Assembly: GCA_021791845.1 (NCBI GenBank)
Contig: JAJYVT010000006.1
Coordinates: 1-64,000, forward strand
Source of the DNA: Actinomycetes bacterium
GTDB taxonomy: Bacteria; Actinomycetota; Acidimicrobiia; Acidimicrobiales; RAAP-2
Direction of reading: 5' to 3'
DNA: 64,000 nt
Position 1 is the stretch's first letter. The number at the start of each line of letters is the position of its first letter. A program made the translations under genes and the position numbers. Below, one piece after another: positions 54,384 through 63,066 of this stretch. Under the pieces are notes generated by a model. It ran no database searches and was not told the DNA's origin. It saw only the letters and a list, made by a program, of their open reading frames with translations.

Positions 54384-55751
54384 ATGACGCGTATCTCGAC
54401 ACTGTTCCGCCGGACCAAGACCACCCGCCGTTCACCCTCCGCTGCCGTCGGCCTGGCGGCGGCGATGGCGGCGTCCTTGTGCTGCGTCGGCGTGGCCGGC
54501 ACGGCCGGTGCGGCGGCCGCGCACAAGGTCGCCAAGGCGCCGGGCAACGCCACCAAGGGGACGATCACGTGGTGGGCGAACCCGATCACGACAGGCACGC
54601 CCGATCCGCGCAAGGTGCTCCTGAAGGCGTTCGAGAGGAAGTACCCGCACATCCACGTCAAGATGGAGTCGGCACCGACGGACACGACAACGGACCGCGC
54701 CACCCTCACCACCCAGATCGGCGGCGGCGCGGGGCCGACAGTGTACATGGGCACAGTGACGTGGCCTGCGCAATTCGGGGCGCACGAATTCGCCGTGCCG
54801 CTCTCCAAGTACGAGCCCAAGAGCTACTTCAAGACGTTCGCCAAGGGCCTGGTGACAGGGGCCACGTACAAGGGGAAGGTGCTCGCCGCGCCCTTCTACA
54901 CGACACAGGGGCTCCTCTACTACCGCAAGGACCTGCTGGCTGCCGATCACCTGCCGGTGCCCAAGACCTGGTCGCAGCTGGCGAGCGAGTCCAAGGAGAT
55001 GCAGGCCAAGGGGCAGGTGAAGTACGGGTTCGTGTTCCAGGCGGCCGACTATGAGGGCGCCACCTGCGACTTCATGGAGTACCTGGCCGACGCCGGCGGC
55101 AAGGTGACCAACAAGAAGTACACGAAGTCCGAGCTCGCCTCCGGGAAGGCCGCGGTCAAGGCGCTCACAACGATGGACTCGTTCGTCAAGGACGGCATCA
55201 GCCCTCAGGCCGAGTCCACGTACAAGGAGGCCACATCCATGGCCGCCTTCAAGAGCGGCACAGCGGCCTTCCTTCGCAATTGGCCCTACGCCTACAACAC
55301 ATCGCAGGGCACAGGGTCCAAAGTCGTGGGCAAGGTGGGTGTCGCCCCGCTCCCGACGTTCTCCAAGGCCAAGTACCCGGGCTATTCGGTGATCGGCGGG
55401 TGGGACCTGTTCGTCAACCCCCACTCGAAGAACATCGCCGCCGACCTGACCTTCATCAAGTTCATGACCAGCCCGGCTGCGCAGAAGACGCTGGCGACCA
55501 CATTCTCGGAGATCCCGACCCTCACCAAGGTCCAGAAGACAAAGACGGTGAAGTCGAAGAACCCGGTGCTGGCCGTCGTGTCCAAGACGAAGCTGATCAC
55601 CCGCCCCGCGGGCACGCCGAACTACGCCGCGGTGAGCAAGGCCCTCTACCAGAACGTCAGTGCGGCCATGGCGGGCCAGGAGTCGACCAAGACAGCTATC
55701 TCGAAGGCGAGCACAGGCGTCAATTCGGCGCTGTCGAGCTCCGGGTTGTAG
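54384..55751 (+). CDS. Sugar ABC transporter solute-binding protein (SBP_bac_1)
   Basis: A 455-residue exported binding protein, probably for an alpha-glucoside given the linked glucosidase. A long basic signal peptide (residues ~1-45, with LAAAMAASLCCVGVAGTAGAAAA) contains two cysteines. GVAGTAG does not form a lipobox with them, so lipid anchoring is unlikely but not excluded. The mature part begins TITWWANPITTGTPDPRKV. It shows the usual family-1 features (LLYYRKDLL, PKTWSQLASESKEMQA, IGGWDLFVNPHSKN, AQKTLATTFSEIP). The mature protein is rich in Lys and in ACA Thr codons. First gene of the operon. Confidence 0.93.
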   Translation: MTRISTLFRRTKTTRRSPSAAVGLAAAMAASLCCVGVAGTAGAAAAHKVAKAPGNATKGTITWWANPITTGTPDPRKVLLKAFERKYPHIHVKMESAPTDTTTDRATLTTQIGGGAGPTVYMGTVTWPAQFGAHEFAVPLSKYEPKSYFKTFAKGLVTGATYKGKVLAAPFYTTQGLLYYRKDLLAADHLPVPKTWSQLASESKEMQAKGQVKYGFVFQAADYEGATCDFMEYLADAGGKVTNKKYTKSELASGKAAVKALTTMDSFVKDGISPQAESTYKEATSMAAFKSGTAAFLRNWPYAYNTSQGTGSKVVGKVGVAPLPTFSKAKYPGYSVIGGWDLFVNPHSKNIAADLTFIKFMTSPAAQKTLATTFSEIPTLTKVQKTKTVKSKNPVLAVVSKTKLITRPAGTPNYAAVSKALYQNVSAAMAGQESTKTAISKASTGVNSALSSSGL

Positions 55752-55760
55752 TCCCAAACC

Positions 55761-55813
55761 GATGGCGGCGGGCGGCGGGTCTGACGAACGGCGTCGGGCC
55801 CGCTGCCGCCGTC
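55761..55813 (+). promoter_or_regulatory. Imperfect GC hairpin between binding-protein and permease genes
   Basis: GATGGCGGCGGGCGGCGGG pairs imperfectly with CCCGCTGCCGCCGTC across about 20 bases, starting nine bases after the binding-protein stop. As in the peptide transporter operon, it probably keeps binding-protein message in excess over permease message. Confidence 0.5.
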
Positions 55814-55922
55814 TTGCACGTGGAGTGCCGGCGGACCCGTGGCATCGTGACGTCTGCTCGGCCGACGGAGCGCCCGGTGCGATGAGGCCGGCCGAGGTGG
55901 CTGGCCTCGGGGAGGAGTCGGT

Positions 55923-56894
55923 ATGGCCGTGACGAGCATCCCGCCGGTCAGCACACCGGGGCCGGGTGCTGCACCGCCGCGAGCGTCCCAGTTCGCCGGC
56001 CGGCCCGACGCCTTCCGCCGACGCCTCGGCCGGCTCGGGTGGGCGTTCTCCGCGCCCGCCCTCGCCGTGGTCGCCGTCGTCACCATCTTCCCCATCATCT
56101 TCTCGGTGGTGATGAGCCTGGAGCACGTGAACGAGACGGCGGCTGGGTTCAGCTTCAACGGGTTCACGTGGAGCAACTACTCGCTCGTCCTGGGGAGCTC
56201 CGTCTGGCAGTACGCGCTGGTGTTCACCCTCGTCTACACGGCGATCACCGTGACCCTCGAGCTCGCCATCGGCACGTGCATCGCGCTCGTGCTCGAGCGG
56301 CTGGTGCGCGGACGTGGGATGATGATGGCGCTGCTCCTCATCCCGTGGTCGCTCATCACGGTGATCTCGGCCGAGCTCTGGTACTACATCTACGACCCGA
56401 CCTACGGCATCGCCGACCGGTTCCTCCAAGCCGTCGGTGCGGGCCATCCGACCATCCTCGGGACCCAGGTACCCGCGATCGCCGCCATGATGGTGGCCGA
56501 CGTGTGGAAGACGACGCCGTTCGTCGCCATCATCGTGCTGGCCGGCCTGGTCATGCTCCCCCAGGAGATCTACGAGGCGGCCGAGGTGGACGGCGCCGGC
56601 AGCTGGACGACCTTCTGGCGCGTGACCTTCCCGCTCCTGCGGCCGACGATCGCCTTGGCGGTGCTCTTCCGCATCCTCCAGGCATTCGGGCTCTTCGACC
56701 TGCCCTACGTGCTCACCGGAGGCGGTCCCGGCCACTCGACCACGCCGCTCGCCATCCTGAGCTACCAGACGATGTTCACAAACTATTCGTTCGGGCCGGG
56801 CGCGGCCATCGCCACCAGCACCGCGCTGCTCGTCGTGCTGGGGTGCCTGGTCTTCCTCAAAGTGTTCCGGTCCCAGGTGGGGGAGGAGTCCTGA
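55923..56894 (+). CDS. Sugar ABC transporter permease (MalF/UgpA family)
   Basis: A 323-residue inner-membrane permease with six predicted membrane segments after a ~40-residue cytoplasmic start. The first is WAFSAPALAVVAVVTIFPIIFSVV. The ATPase-contact EAA loop is EIYEAAEVDGAGSWTTFWRVTFPLL. The stop overlaps the start of the next permease (TGATG). Confidence 0.95.
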   Translation: MAVTSIPPVSTPGPGAAPPRASQFAGRPDAFRRRLGRLGWAFSAPALAVVAVVTIFPIIFSVVMSLEHVNETAAGFSFNGFTWSNYSLVLGSSVWQYALVFTLVYTAITVTLELAIGTCIALVLERLVRGRGMMMALLLIPWSLITVISAELWYYIYDPTYGIADRFLQAVGAGHPTILGTQVPAIAAMMVADVWKTTPFVAIIVLAGLVMLPQEIYEAAEVDGAGSWTTFWRVTFPLLRPTIALAVLFRILQAFGLFDLPYVLTGGGPGHSTTPLAILSYQTMFTNYSFGPGAAIATSTALLVVLGCLVFLKVFRSQVGEES

Positions 56895-57742
56895 TGCGCA
56901 CGAAGCGGCGGATGGGGTGGCACCGGTACGTCAACCTGATGACGGTGGCCACCACCCTCACGGTGATCTTCGTGGTCCTGCCGATCCTCTGGATGATCGT
57001 GAGCAGTTTCAAGGGCCCAGGCTCGATCAACACCGACGCCGTCCTGCCGCATCCCTGGAGTGCCGCCAACTACGAGGCGGCGTTCTCCGCCCAATCGCAG
57101 GACCCGTTCTATCGCTACATCCTCAACTCGCTGCTGGTGACGGTCTGCTCCACCGCGCTGGTGCTCGGTATCGGGACGTTGGCCGGGTACGGGTTGGGCC
57201 GGATGCCGATGCGGGGGAAGTTGCCGATCATGGTGTCGCTCCTCATGATCTCGGTCTTCCCCGCCATCGCCGTCATCGCGCCGTTGTTCCTCATCTTGCG
57301 CGAGATCGGGTGGCTCAACAGCTACCAGGACCTGATCCTGCCCTACACGGCCTTCAACCTCCCGTTCGCCATCTGGATCCTGCGCAACTACTTCCTCGGG
57401 ATCCCCAAGGAGATGGAGGAGACCGGTCGGATCGACGGCGCCTCGCCGTTGCGGACGGTCTGGTCGATCGTGCTTCCGCAGGCGAAGCCCGGGCTGTTCA
57501 CGGCCGGCATCTTCACCTTCACCGCCTGTTGGACCGAGTTCCTCATGTCGCTCTCGTTCAACACCACAAACACGTACAAGACGATCCCCGTGGGGCTCGC
57601 CACGGTGGGCTCCCTGTACGCCACCCCCTTCGGGCAGATCTTTGCCGTCAGCTGCGTGGCGTCGGTGCCGATCGCCGTGCTCGTGCTCGTCTTCCGCAAG
57701 TCCGTCGTCTCGGGCCTCACCTCGGGGGCCGTCAAGGGATGA
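56894..57742 (+). CDS. Sugar ABC transporter permease (MalG/UgpE family)
   Basis: A 282-residue inner-membrane permease, partner of the preceding gene. Six hydrophobic segments are visible, the first LMTVATTLTVIFVVLPILWMIV. The EAA loop is EMEETGRIDGASPLRTVWSIVLPQ. The family motif LPFAIWILRNYF is present. The start overlaps the upstream stop, and its own stop overlaps the glucosidase start (ATGA). Confidence 0.95.
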   Translation: MRTKRRMGWHRYVNLMTVATTLTVIFVVLPILWMIVSSFKGPGSINTDAVLPHPWSAANYEAAFSAQSQDPFYRYILNSLLVTVCSTALVLGIGTLAGYGLGRMPMRGKLPIMVSLLMISVFPAIAVIAPLFLILREIGWLNSYQDLILPYTAFNLPFAIWILRNYFLGIPKEMEETGRIDGASPLRTVWSIVLPQAKPGLFTAGIFTFTACWTEFLMSLSFNTTNTYKTIPVGLATVGSLYATPFGQIFAVSCVASVPIAVLVLVFRKSVVSGLTSGAVKG

Positions 57743-59325
57743 GCCGCCGCTGGTGGGAGGGGGCCACCCTCTACCAGGTGTACGTCCGCTCCTGGCTCGA
57801 TGCCGACGGCGACGGGTCCGGGGACCTTGCCGGGGTGCGACGGCGTCTCGACCACCTGGTCGACCTCGGGGTCGACGCCGTGTGGCTGTCGCCGACCATG
57901 CCCTCGCCCGACACCGACTGGGGCTACGACGTGTCGGACTACTACGGTGTCCATCCCGCCCTGGGGACGGCCACCGAGCTCTCCGGGCTGGTGGCCGACG
58001 CCGGCGAGCGCGGGTTGCGGGTCCTGCTCGACCTCGTGCCCAACCACACGAGCGATCGGCATCCATGGTTCCTCGACGCCTGCCGCGGGAGGGACGCGGC
58101 TCGCCGGGACTGGTACGTGTGGGCCGACCCCGCGCCCCGCGGCGGCCCGCCCAACAACTGGCTGGACGCCACCGGTGCTCCCGCCTGGACCCTCGACGAG
58201 AAGAGCGGGCAGTACTACCTCCACAACTTCCTTCCCAGCCAGCCCGACCTCAATTGGTGGAACCCCGAGGTGCGGGAGGAGTTCGCGCGGGTCCTGCGGC
58301 ACTGGTTCGATCGCGGCGTGGCCGGGTTCCGGATCGACGTCGCCCACGCCCTGTACCACGACCGCAACCTGCGCGACGACCCGCCCTCCGACGTCGGGCC
58401 GGGGTCCCGGTTCGGCCTTGCGCCGGTGCACAGCATGAACCAGCCCGAGGCCCACCAGGTGTACCGCGAGTGGCGGAAGCTGGCCGAGGACTACGACCCG
58501 CCGCGGCTCTTGCTGGGGGAGACGTGGGTGCTCGACGTCGAGCGCATGGCGGCCTTCTACGGGCAGGACGACGAGCTCCAGCTGGCCTTCAACTTCCCCT
58601 TCCTGTTCGCTCCCCTGGACGCTGGCGCGCTGTCCGGGGTGGTGGGGGACACGGTCGCCGCGCTGGGCGACGGCAGCTGTCCGGTGTGGGCCGGCTCCAA
58701 CCACGACGTCTCCCGGTTCCCCACCCGCTGGGCCGGTGGCGACGCCGAACGGGCGCGCCTGGCCCTCGTGCTCTTGTGCACCCTGCCGGGGGCGACGGTG
58801 CTCTACCAGGGAGACGAGCTCGGGCTCACCGACGTGCCCGTGGACCCCGGCGCCCAGCGGGACCGGATGAGCCGGGCGCCGGCCGGGCAGTTCACGCGCG
58901 ACTGGGCCCGCACCCCGATGCCGTGGACCACGGCGCCGCACGCCGGCTTCTGCCCGGACACGGTCGAGCCGTGGCTGCCGCTCGGCGACCGGAGAGGGTC
59001 GAGCGTGGCCGAGGAGGAGGCGGACGACCGCTCCGTGCTGTGGCTCACCCGCCGCCTCGCAGGGCTCCGCCGCCGCGCCTTCGGCGGCACCGTCGGGGGG
59101 TACGAGGCGCTGTCGCTCGACGGTGCGTGCTGGGTGTACCGCAGCGGGCCGCTGGTGGTGGCCGCCAACCTCGGCGACGGCGACGCCGTGACGGACGTCC
59201 CGGTCGCAGACGGCGTGGTCGCACTCTCCAGCCGGCGGGACGGAAGGACGGGCCCCGCATGGGCGCCGGGACGCGACCTGGTGCTCGGCCCGTGGGAGGC
59301 CGTCGTGATCGAGACGAAGCGTTGA
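57739..59325 (+). CDS. GH13 alpha-glucosidase (oligo-1,6-glucosidase / AglA type)
   Basis: A 528-residue cytoplasmic glycoside hydrolase that would cut imported alpha-glucosides to glucose. It starts WWEGATLYQVYVRSWLDADGDGSGDLAGV, typical of the subfamily. The nucleophile is Asp200 in GFRIDVAHAL, the acid/base Glu261 in LLGETWVLD, and the transition-state stabiliser Asp323 in SNHDVSR. DLVPNHTS is the first conserved GH13 region. No signal peptide is seen, so the sugar must be imported intact. It sits between the second permease and the ATPase, fully integrated in the operon. Confidence 0.94.
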   Translation: MSRRWWEGATLYQVYVRSWLDADGDGSGDLAGVRRRLDHLVDLGVDAVWLSPTMPSPDTDWGYDVSDYYGVHPALGTATELSGLVADAGERGLRVLLDLVPNHTSDRHPWFLDACRGRDAARRDWYVWADPAPRGGPPNNWLDATGAPAWTLDEKSGQYYLHNFLPSQPDLNWWNPEVREEFARVLRHWFDRGVAGFRIDVAHALYHDRNLRDDPPSDVGPGSRFGLAPVHSMNQPEAHQVYREWRKLAEDYDPPRLLLGETWVLDVERMAAFYGQDDELQLAFNFPFLFAPLDAGALSGVVGDTVAALGDGSCPVWAGSNHDVSRFPTRWAGGDAERARLALVLLCTLPGATVLYQGDELGLTDVPVDPGAQRDRMSRAPAGQFTRDWARTPMPWTTAPHAGFCPDTVEPWLPLGDRRGSSVAEEEADDRSVLWLTRRLAGLRRRAFGGTVGGYEALSLDGACWVYRSGPLVVAANLGDGDAVTDVPVADGVVALSSRRDGRTGPAWAPGRDLVLGPWEAVVIETKR

Positions 59326-59337
59326 AGGGGGAACCAG

Positions 59338-60492
59338 GTGGCTGACGTCGCGCTGGAGAAGGTCATCAAGGTGTACCCCAATGGGTTCACGGCGGTGCAC
59401 GAGTTCGACCTGTCGATCGCCGACGGCGAGTTCATGGTGCTCGTGGGTCCGTCCGGCTGCGGCAAGACGACGCTGCTCCGCATGGTCGCCGGTTTGGAGG
59501 ACATCACCGGCGGCGTGCTGCGGATCGGCGGCACCGTCGTCAACGACCTGAGCCCCAAGGAACGGGACATCGCCATGGTGTTCCAGAACTACGCCCTCTA
59601 TCCGCACATGACGGTGGGCGAGAACATCGGCTTCGCCCTGAAGCTGCGCAAGATGCCGAAGGCCGAGATCGACCGCAAGGTGCGGGAGGCGGCGCAGGTG
59701 CTCGGGCTCACCGAATGGATCGACCGCAAGCCGGCACAGCTGTCGGGCGGTCAGCGGCAGCGGGTGGCCATGGGACGGGCGATCGTGCGGGAGCCGTCGG
59801 TGTTCTTGATGGACGAGCCGCTGTCGAACCTGGACGCCAAGCTTCGCGTCCAGATGCGGGCGGAGGTGAGCCGAATCCAGCGCGGCCTGGGTGTGGCGAC
59901 CGTCTACGTCACCCACGACCAGACCGAGGCCATGACCATGGGTGACCGGGTGGCGGTGATCCGGGACGGCTACCTCCAGCAGTGCGACACCCCCCAGGCC
60001 CTCTACGACCACCCGCGGAACATGTTCGTGGCGGCGTTCATCGGCTCGCCGGCCATGAACCTCTACGAGGGCACCCTCGAGCAGGGCGCGTCGGCGGTCC
60101 GGATCGGGTCGCAGACCGTCGCGCTGACCGACCAGGTCCGCACCGCCCGCCCGGCGCTGGCCGGGTACGGCGGGCGCAGCCTGGTCGTGGGGATCCGGCC
60201 CGAGCACCTGCCGGCCGTCGACGGCCAGGACGGCCCGGAGCTCCACGGCGACGTGGACCTGGTCGAGGCCCTGGGCAGCGAGCAGCTGGTGCACTTCACC
60301 CTCGACGCCCGGCGCGTGCTGGCCGAGGGAGCCCACGAGGACGACGCCGAGCAGCTGCTGAAGCACGGCGAGGGGGTGGCCCGGGTCGATCCCCGGTCCG
60401 CCGTGAAGCCGGGCGAGACGGCGCGCTTCTCGGTCGACGTCGACCGGATGCAGTTCTTCGACGCCGCGTCGGGGGAGGCGATCACCGGCTGA
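59338..60492 (+). CDS. Sugar ABC transporter ATPase (MsmK/UgpC type)
   Basis: A 384-residue cytoplasmic ATPase for the sugar permeases. It has Walker A GPSGCGKTT, a Q-loop in MVFQNYALYPHM, the signature QLSGGQRQRV, Walker B VFLMDEPLSNLDAKLR and the His-loop THDQTEAMTMGDR. The C-terminal ~130 residues form the regulatory TOBE/OB region (VVGIRPEHLPAV). GTG 59338 follows an AAGGGGG ribosome site by about seven bases. Such ATPases often serve several sugar importers, though here the gene is within one operon. Confidence 0.96.
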   Translation: MADVALEKVIKVYPNGFTAVHEFDLSIADGEFMVLVGPSGCGKTTLLRMVAGLEDITGGVLRIGGTVVNDLSPKERDIAMVFQNYALYPHMTVGENIGFALKLRKMPKAEIDRKVREAAQVLGLTEWIDRKPAQLSGGQRQRVAMGRAIVREPSVFLMDEPLSNLDAKLRVQMRAEVSRIQRGLGVATVYVTHDQTEAMTMGDRVAVIRDGYLQQCDTPQALYDHPRNMFVAAFIGSPAMNLYEGTLEQGASAVRIGSQTVALTDQVRTARPALAGYGGRSLVVGIRPEHLPAVDGQDGPELHGDVDLVEALGSEQLVHFTLDARRVLAEGAHEDDAEQLLKHGEGVARVDPRSAVKPGETARFSVDVDRMQFFDAASGEAITG

Positions 60493-60503
60493 GCGTGTCC
60501 GGC

Positions 60504-61439
60504 CTACGCCGGCATCGGCGGCTCCGGGCCGTGGCCCGGGGCCAGCGCCGCCCGCCGCCCGCCGCTCCAGGCGTTGCCGGCGTTGGCCGCCACCACGAGC
60601 ACGAGGGCGACCAGTTCGAGGACCGAGAGGTGCTGGCCGACGATGGCGAACCCGGCCAGCGCGGCGACGGCAGGCGAGATCGAGACCAGGATCCCGAACG
60701 TCCGGGGTGTGACCCTCCGGAGCGCCGCCATCTCGCAGGAGTAGGGGAGGGCGGAGGACAGCACGGCCACGCTGATCCCCACGCCGACCACGGCCGGGTG
60801 GAGCAACCGTCCCCCGGCGCCCGCGATCCCGAACGGGAGGATCACGACGGCCGCCACCGCCATGGCGCCGGCCAACCCCGAGGTGCCGGGAAAGCGCCGG
60901 CCGGTCTCCTTGTTGGCCAGGATGTAGGCCGCCCAGAACCCGCCGGCGAGCAGGGCGAGGCCGACACCGGCCACGTCGAGGTGGTGGACGGTGCCGAGCA
61001 GGCTGCCTCCGGCGAGGAGCACCACGCCGGCGCCGGCCAGGAGCGCCCACAGGGCGTCCGCCCAGCGCCGGGAGGAGGCGATCGACAGGGCGAGCGGGCC
61101 GGAGAACTCGAGGGTGACGGCCACGCCCAGCGGCACCCGGTCGATGGCCTCGTAGAAGCTGAAGTTCATGCCGGCCAGTGCCAGCCCGAAGGTGACCATG
61201 GTCAGCAGGTTCCGGCGGTCCCCCAGTCGGCGCAGGTCGGCGCGTCCGGGGCGGACGGCGAGGAGCAGGGCCACCGTGGCGAACACCAGTCGCAGGGTGA
61301 CGGCACCGGCCGGCCCCACCTTGGCGAACAGCGTGGTGGCGATGGCGCCCCCGGACTGGCTGGACAGGGCGCTCAGCGCCACCAGGGCGGGAGCGGGGAC
61401 CCGGCGCACGAGCGCCGTGCGGTCGGCGAGGCGGGTCAC
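60504..61439 (-). CDS. EamA family (drug/metabolite) transporter, RhtA-like
   Basis: A 311-residue inner-membrane protein with about ten hydrophobic segments arranged as two five-helix repeats. VSISPAVAALAGFAIVGQHLSVLELVALVLVVAANAG in the second half is split by short charged turns. The pattern SQSGGAIATTLFAKVGPAGAVTLRLVFA near the start and the EMAALRRVTPRTFGIL region match the RhtA threonine/homoserine exporter branch. The substrate remains a guess. The gene converges on the sugar ATPase gene with only 11 bases between. Confidence 0.9.
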   Translation of the reverse strand: MTRLADRTALVRRVPAPALVALSALSSQSGGAIATTLFAKVGPAGAVTLRLVFATVALLLAVRPGRADLRRLGDRRNLLTMVTFGLALAGMNFSFYEAIDRVPLGVAVTLEFSGPLALSIASSRRWADALWALLAGAGVVLLAGGSLLGTVHHLDVAGVGLALLAGGFWAAYILANKETGRRFPGTSGLAGAMAVAAVVILPFGIAGAGGRLLHPAVVGVGISVAVLSSALPYSCEMAALRRVTPRTFGILVSISPAVAALAGFAIVGQHLSVLELVALVLVVAANAGNAWSGGRRAALAPGHGPEPPMPA

Positions 61440-61603
61440 CGGGGGCCGCCGCCGCGGGGGGCCGTCCCAGGCTGGTGGCGGACGAGGGGGACGAGTGGGG
61501 AGGGCACGGTTCGGACCGGAGCGCGTCGGACCAGGTGGAGACGCCGAATCCGGTTGCCCGCTACCCTAACGGCACGGATCGACCGGATACGGAGGACTCG
61601 GGC

Positions 61604-62503
61604 ATGGGTGCACTGGACGGGCGGGTGGCGATCATCACCGGTGCCGGGCGGGGCATCGGCCGTGAGCACGCACTGCTGTTCGCTGCCGAAGGCGCCAAGG
61701 TGGTGGTCAACGACCTCGGGGCCGCGCTCGACGGCTCGGGCGACGACCGCACGCCGGCCGAGCAGGTGGTCGACGAGATCCGCGCCGCCGGCGGGGAGGC
61801 CGTCGCCAACAGCGACGACGTGGCCGACTGGGACGGCGGGAAGCGGCTGGTCGAGGCGGCCGTCGAGGCCTTCGGGGACCTCCACGTCCTCGTCAACAAC
61901 GCCGGGATCCTGCGGGACCGGGTCATCGTGAACATGACCGAGGAGGACTGGGACAGCGTCATCCACGTCCACCTGAAGGGCCACTTCGTGCCCACCCGCC
62001 ACGCCGCCGCCTACTGGCGCGAGCGCAGCAAGGCGGGGGAGGAGGTCCGGGCCTCGATCGTGAACACCTCCTCCACCTCGGGGCTCCTCGGGAACCCGGG
62101 CCAGGCCAACTACGGCGCCGCCAAGGCCGGCATCGCCGCCTTCACCGTCATCGCCGCCCAGGAGCTCGGCCGCTACGGCGTCCGGGTGAACGCCATCGCA
62201 CCCGCCGCCCGGACCCGCATGACCGAGACGACGCCGGGCCTGTCGGACATCGTGAAGGCGCCGGGGGACCAGGCCCAGTTCGACGTCTGGGACCCGGCCA
62301 ACGTCTCGCCGCTCGTCGCCTACCTCGCCACGGACGGATGCGACCTCTCCGGCCGGGTCTTCTTCGTCCAGGGGGGCACCGTCCGCAACTTCTCGAACTG
62401 GACCATGACCGAGACGATCGACCGCCCGGCCCGCTGGACCGTGGCGGAGCTGGCGGAGGCGATGGGCGCCCTCGACGGGCAAGCCCGAGGAGGGCAGGCC
62501 TGA
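61604..62503 (+). CDS. SDR family 3-hydroxyacyl-CoA dehydrogenase-like protein (MFE-2 type)
   Basis: A 299-residue NAD-dependent dehydrogenase, cytoplasmic. ATG 61604 follows GGAGG (61591-61595) and a TACCCT -10 box (61563-61568). It begins ALDGRVAIITGAGRGIGREHALLFAAEGAKVVVNDLGA, with the long insert (GSGDDRTPAEQVVDEI) characteristic of the dehydrogenase part of multifunctional enzyme 2 in peroxisomal-type beta-oxidation. NNAGILRDR, Ser in NTSSTSG and YGAAK are catalytic elements. Substrate is likely a (3R)-hydroxyacyl-CoA, by family. An SCP2 gene faces it. Confidence 0.9.
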   Translation: MGALDGRVAIITGAGRGIGREHALLFAAEGAKVVVNDLGAALDGSGDDRTPAEQVVDEIRAAGGEAVANSDDVADWDGGKRLVEAAVEAFGDLHVLVNNAGILRDRVIVNMTEEDWDSVIHVHLKGHFVPTRHAAAYWRERSKAGEEVRASIVNTSSTSGLLGNPGQANYGAAKAGIAAFTVIAAQELGRYGVRVNAIAPAARTRMTETTPGLSDIVKAPGDQAQFDVWDPANVSPLVAYLATDGCDLSGRVFFVQGGTVRNFSNWTMTETIDRPARWTVAELAEAMGALDGQARGGQA

Positions 62504-62530
62504 GCGGAGCAGGTTTGAGCGGAGCAGGCC
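62501..62530. repeat. 15-bp direct repeat, two units, between convergent genes
   Basis: TGAGCGGAGCAGGTT is followed at once by TGAGCGGAGCAGGCC. The first TGA is the stop codon of the SDR gene. It again marks a gene end with a short tandem duplication. Confidence 0.85.
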
Positions 62531-62548
62531 GGGGGCCGCGCAGGGCGC

Positions 62549-62953
62549 CTACTCGGTGATGCCCCGGAGGCGCTCGGCCATCTCGTCCGCCCGCTCCCCC
62601 TGGGGCATGGTCTGGATGGTCATCAGCTTCGCCATGTCGCCCTCGACGCGCACCTTCCCGGCCATGAACGCCTGCATCCCTGCCTGCGGGTTCCGGTCGA
62701 CCAGAATGGCCTTGGCCGTGAAGTAGTCGATGGTGACCGTGAGGTCGGCCTCGTCCACGTGGCCCTTGTCGATGACGAGGCTCCCGCCCGTCGTGTCCAG
62801 GTGGGCCCGCAGGTCGGCGTCGGCGAAGGGGATCTCGGTCACCACGAGGTTCATGCGCACGGGCTGGTCGAGCGTGGGCGTCCCGTCCTTGTACTCGGCC
62901 CGGATGGCGTGGGCCTCCTCGATCCACTCGTCGCTCAGGAATGGGTAGGGCAT
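62549..62953 (-). CDS. SCP2 sterol-carrier family protein
   Basis: A 134-residue small cytoplasmic protein with the SCP2 fold, a hydrophobic pocket for sterols or fatty acyl-CoA. Typical features are a central strand pair (GGSLVIDKGHVDEADLTVTIDYFTAKAIL) and the end of the fold, QAFMAGKVRVEGDMAKLMTI. It begins MPYPFLSDEWIEEAHAI. It converges on the MFE-2-like SDR; in eukaryotic MFE-2 these two domains occur in one chain. Confidence 0.92.
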   Translation of the reverse strand: MPYPFLSDEWIEEAHAIRAEYKDGTPTLDQPVRMNLVVTEIPFADADLRAHLDTTGGSLVIDKGHVDEADLTVTIDYFTAKAILVDRNPQAGMQAFMAGKVRVEGDMAKLMTIQTMPQGERADEMAERLRGITE

Positions 62954-63052
62954 CCAGCCGCTCCTTGGTCTGCCGTTCGGGACGTCGCCGTGAGGTTACG
63001 CGGCGGCGCCCGGCGCTGGTGCGCCAGGGTCCGGGCCCGCCGGCGTCGCCGA

Positions 63053-63058
63053 TAGAGT
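63053..63058 (+). promoter_or_regulatory. -10 element TAGAGT for the esterase gene
   Basis: TAGAGT lies 14 bases before GTG 63067, giving a leaderless or nearly leaderless message and supporting that start codon over ATG 63082. Confidence 0.4.
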
Positions 63059-63066
63059 GCCGGGGC

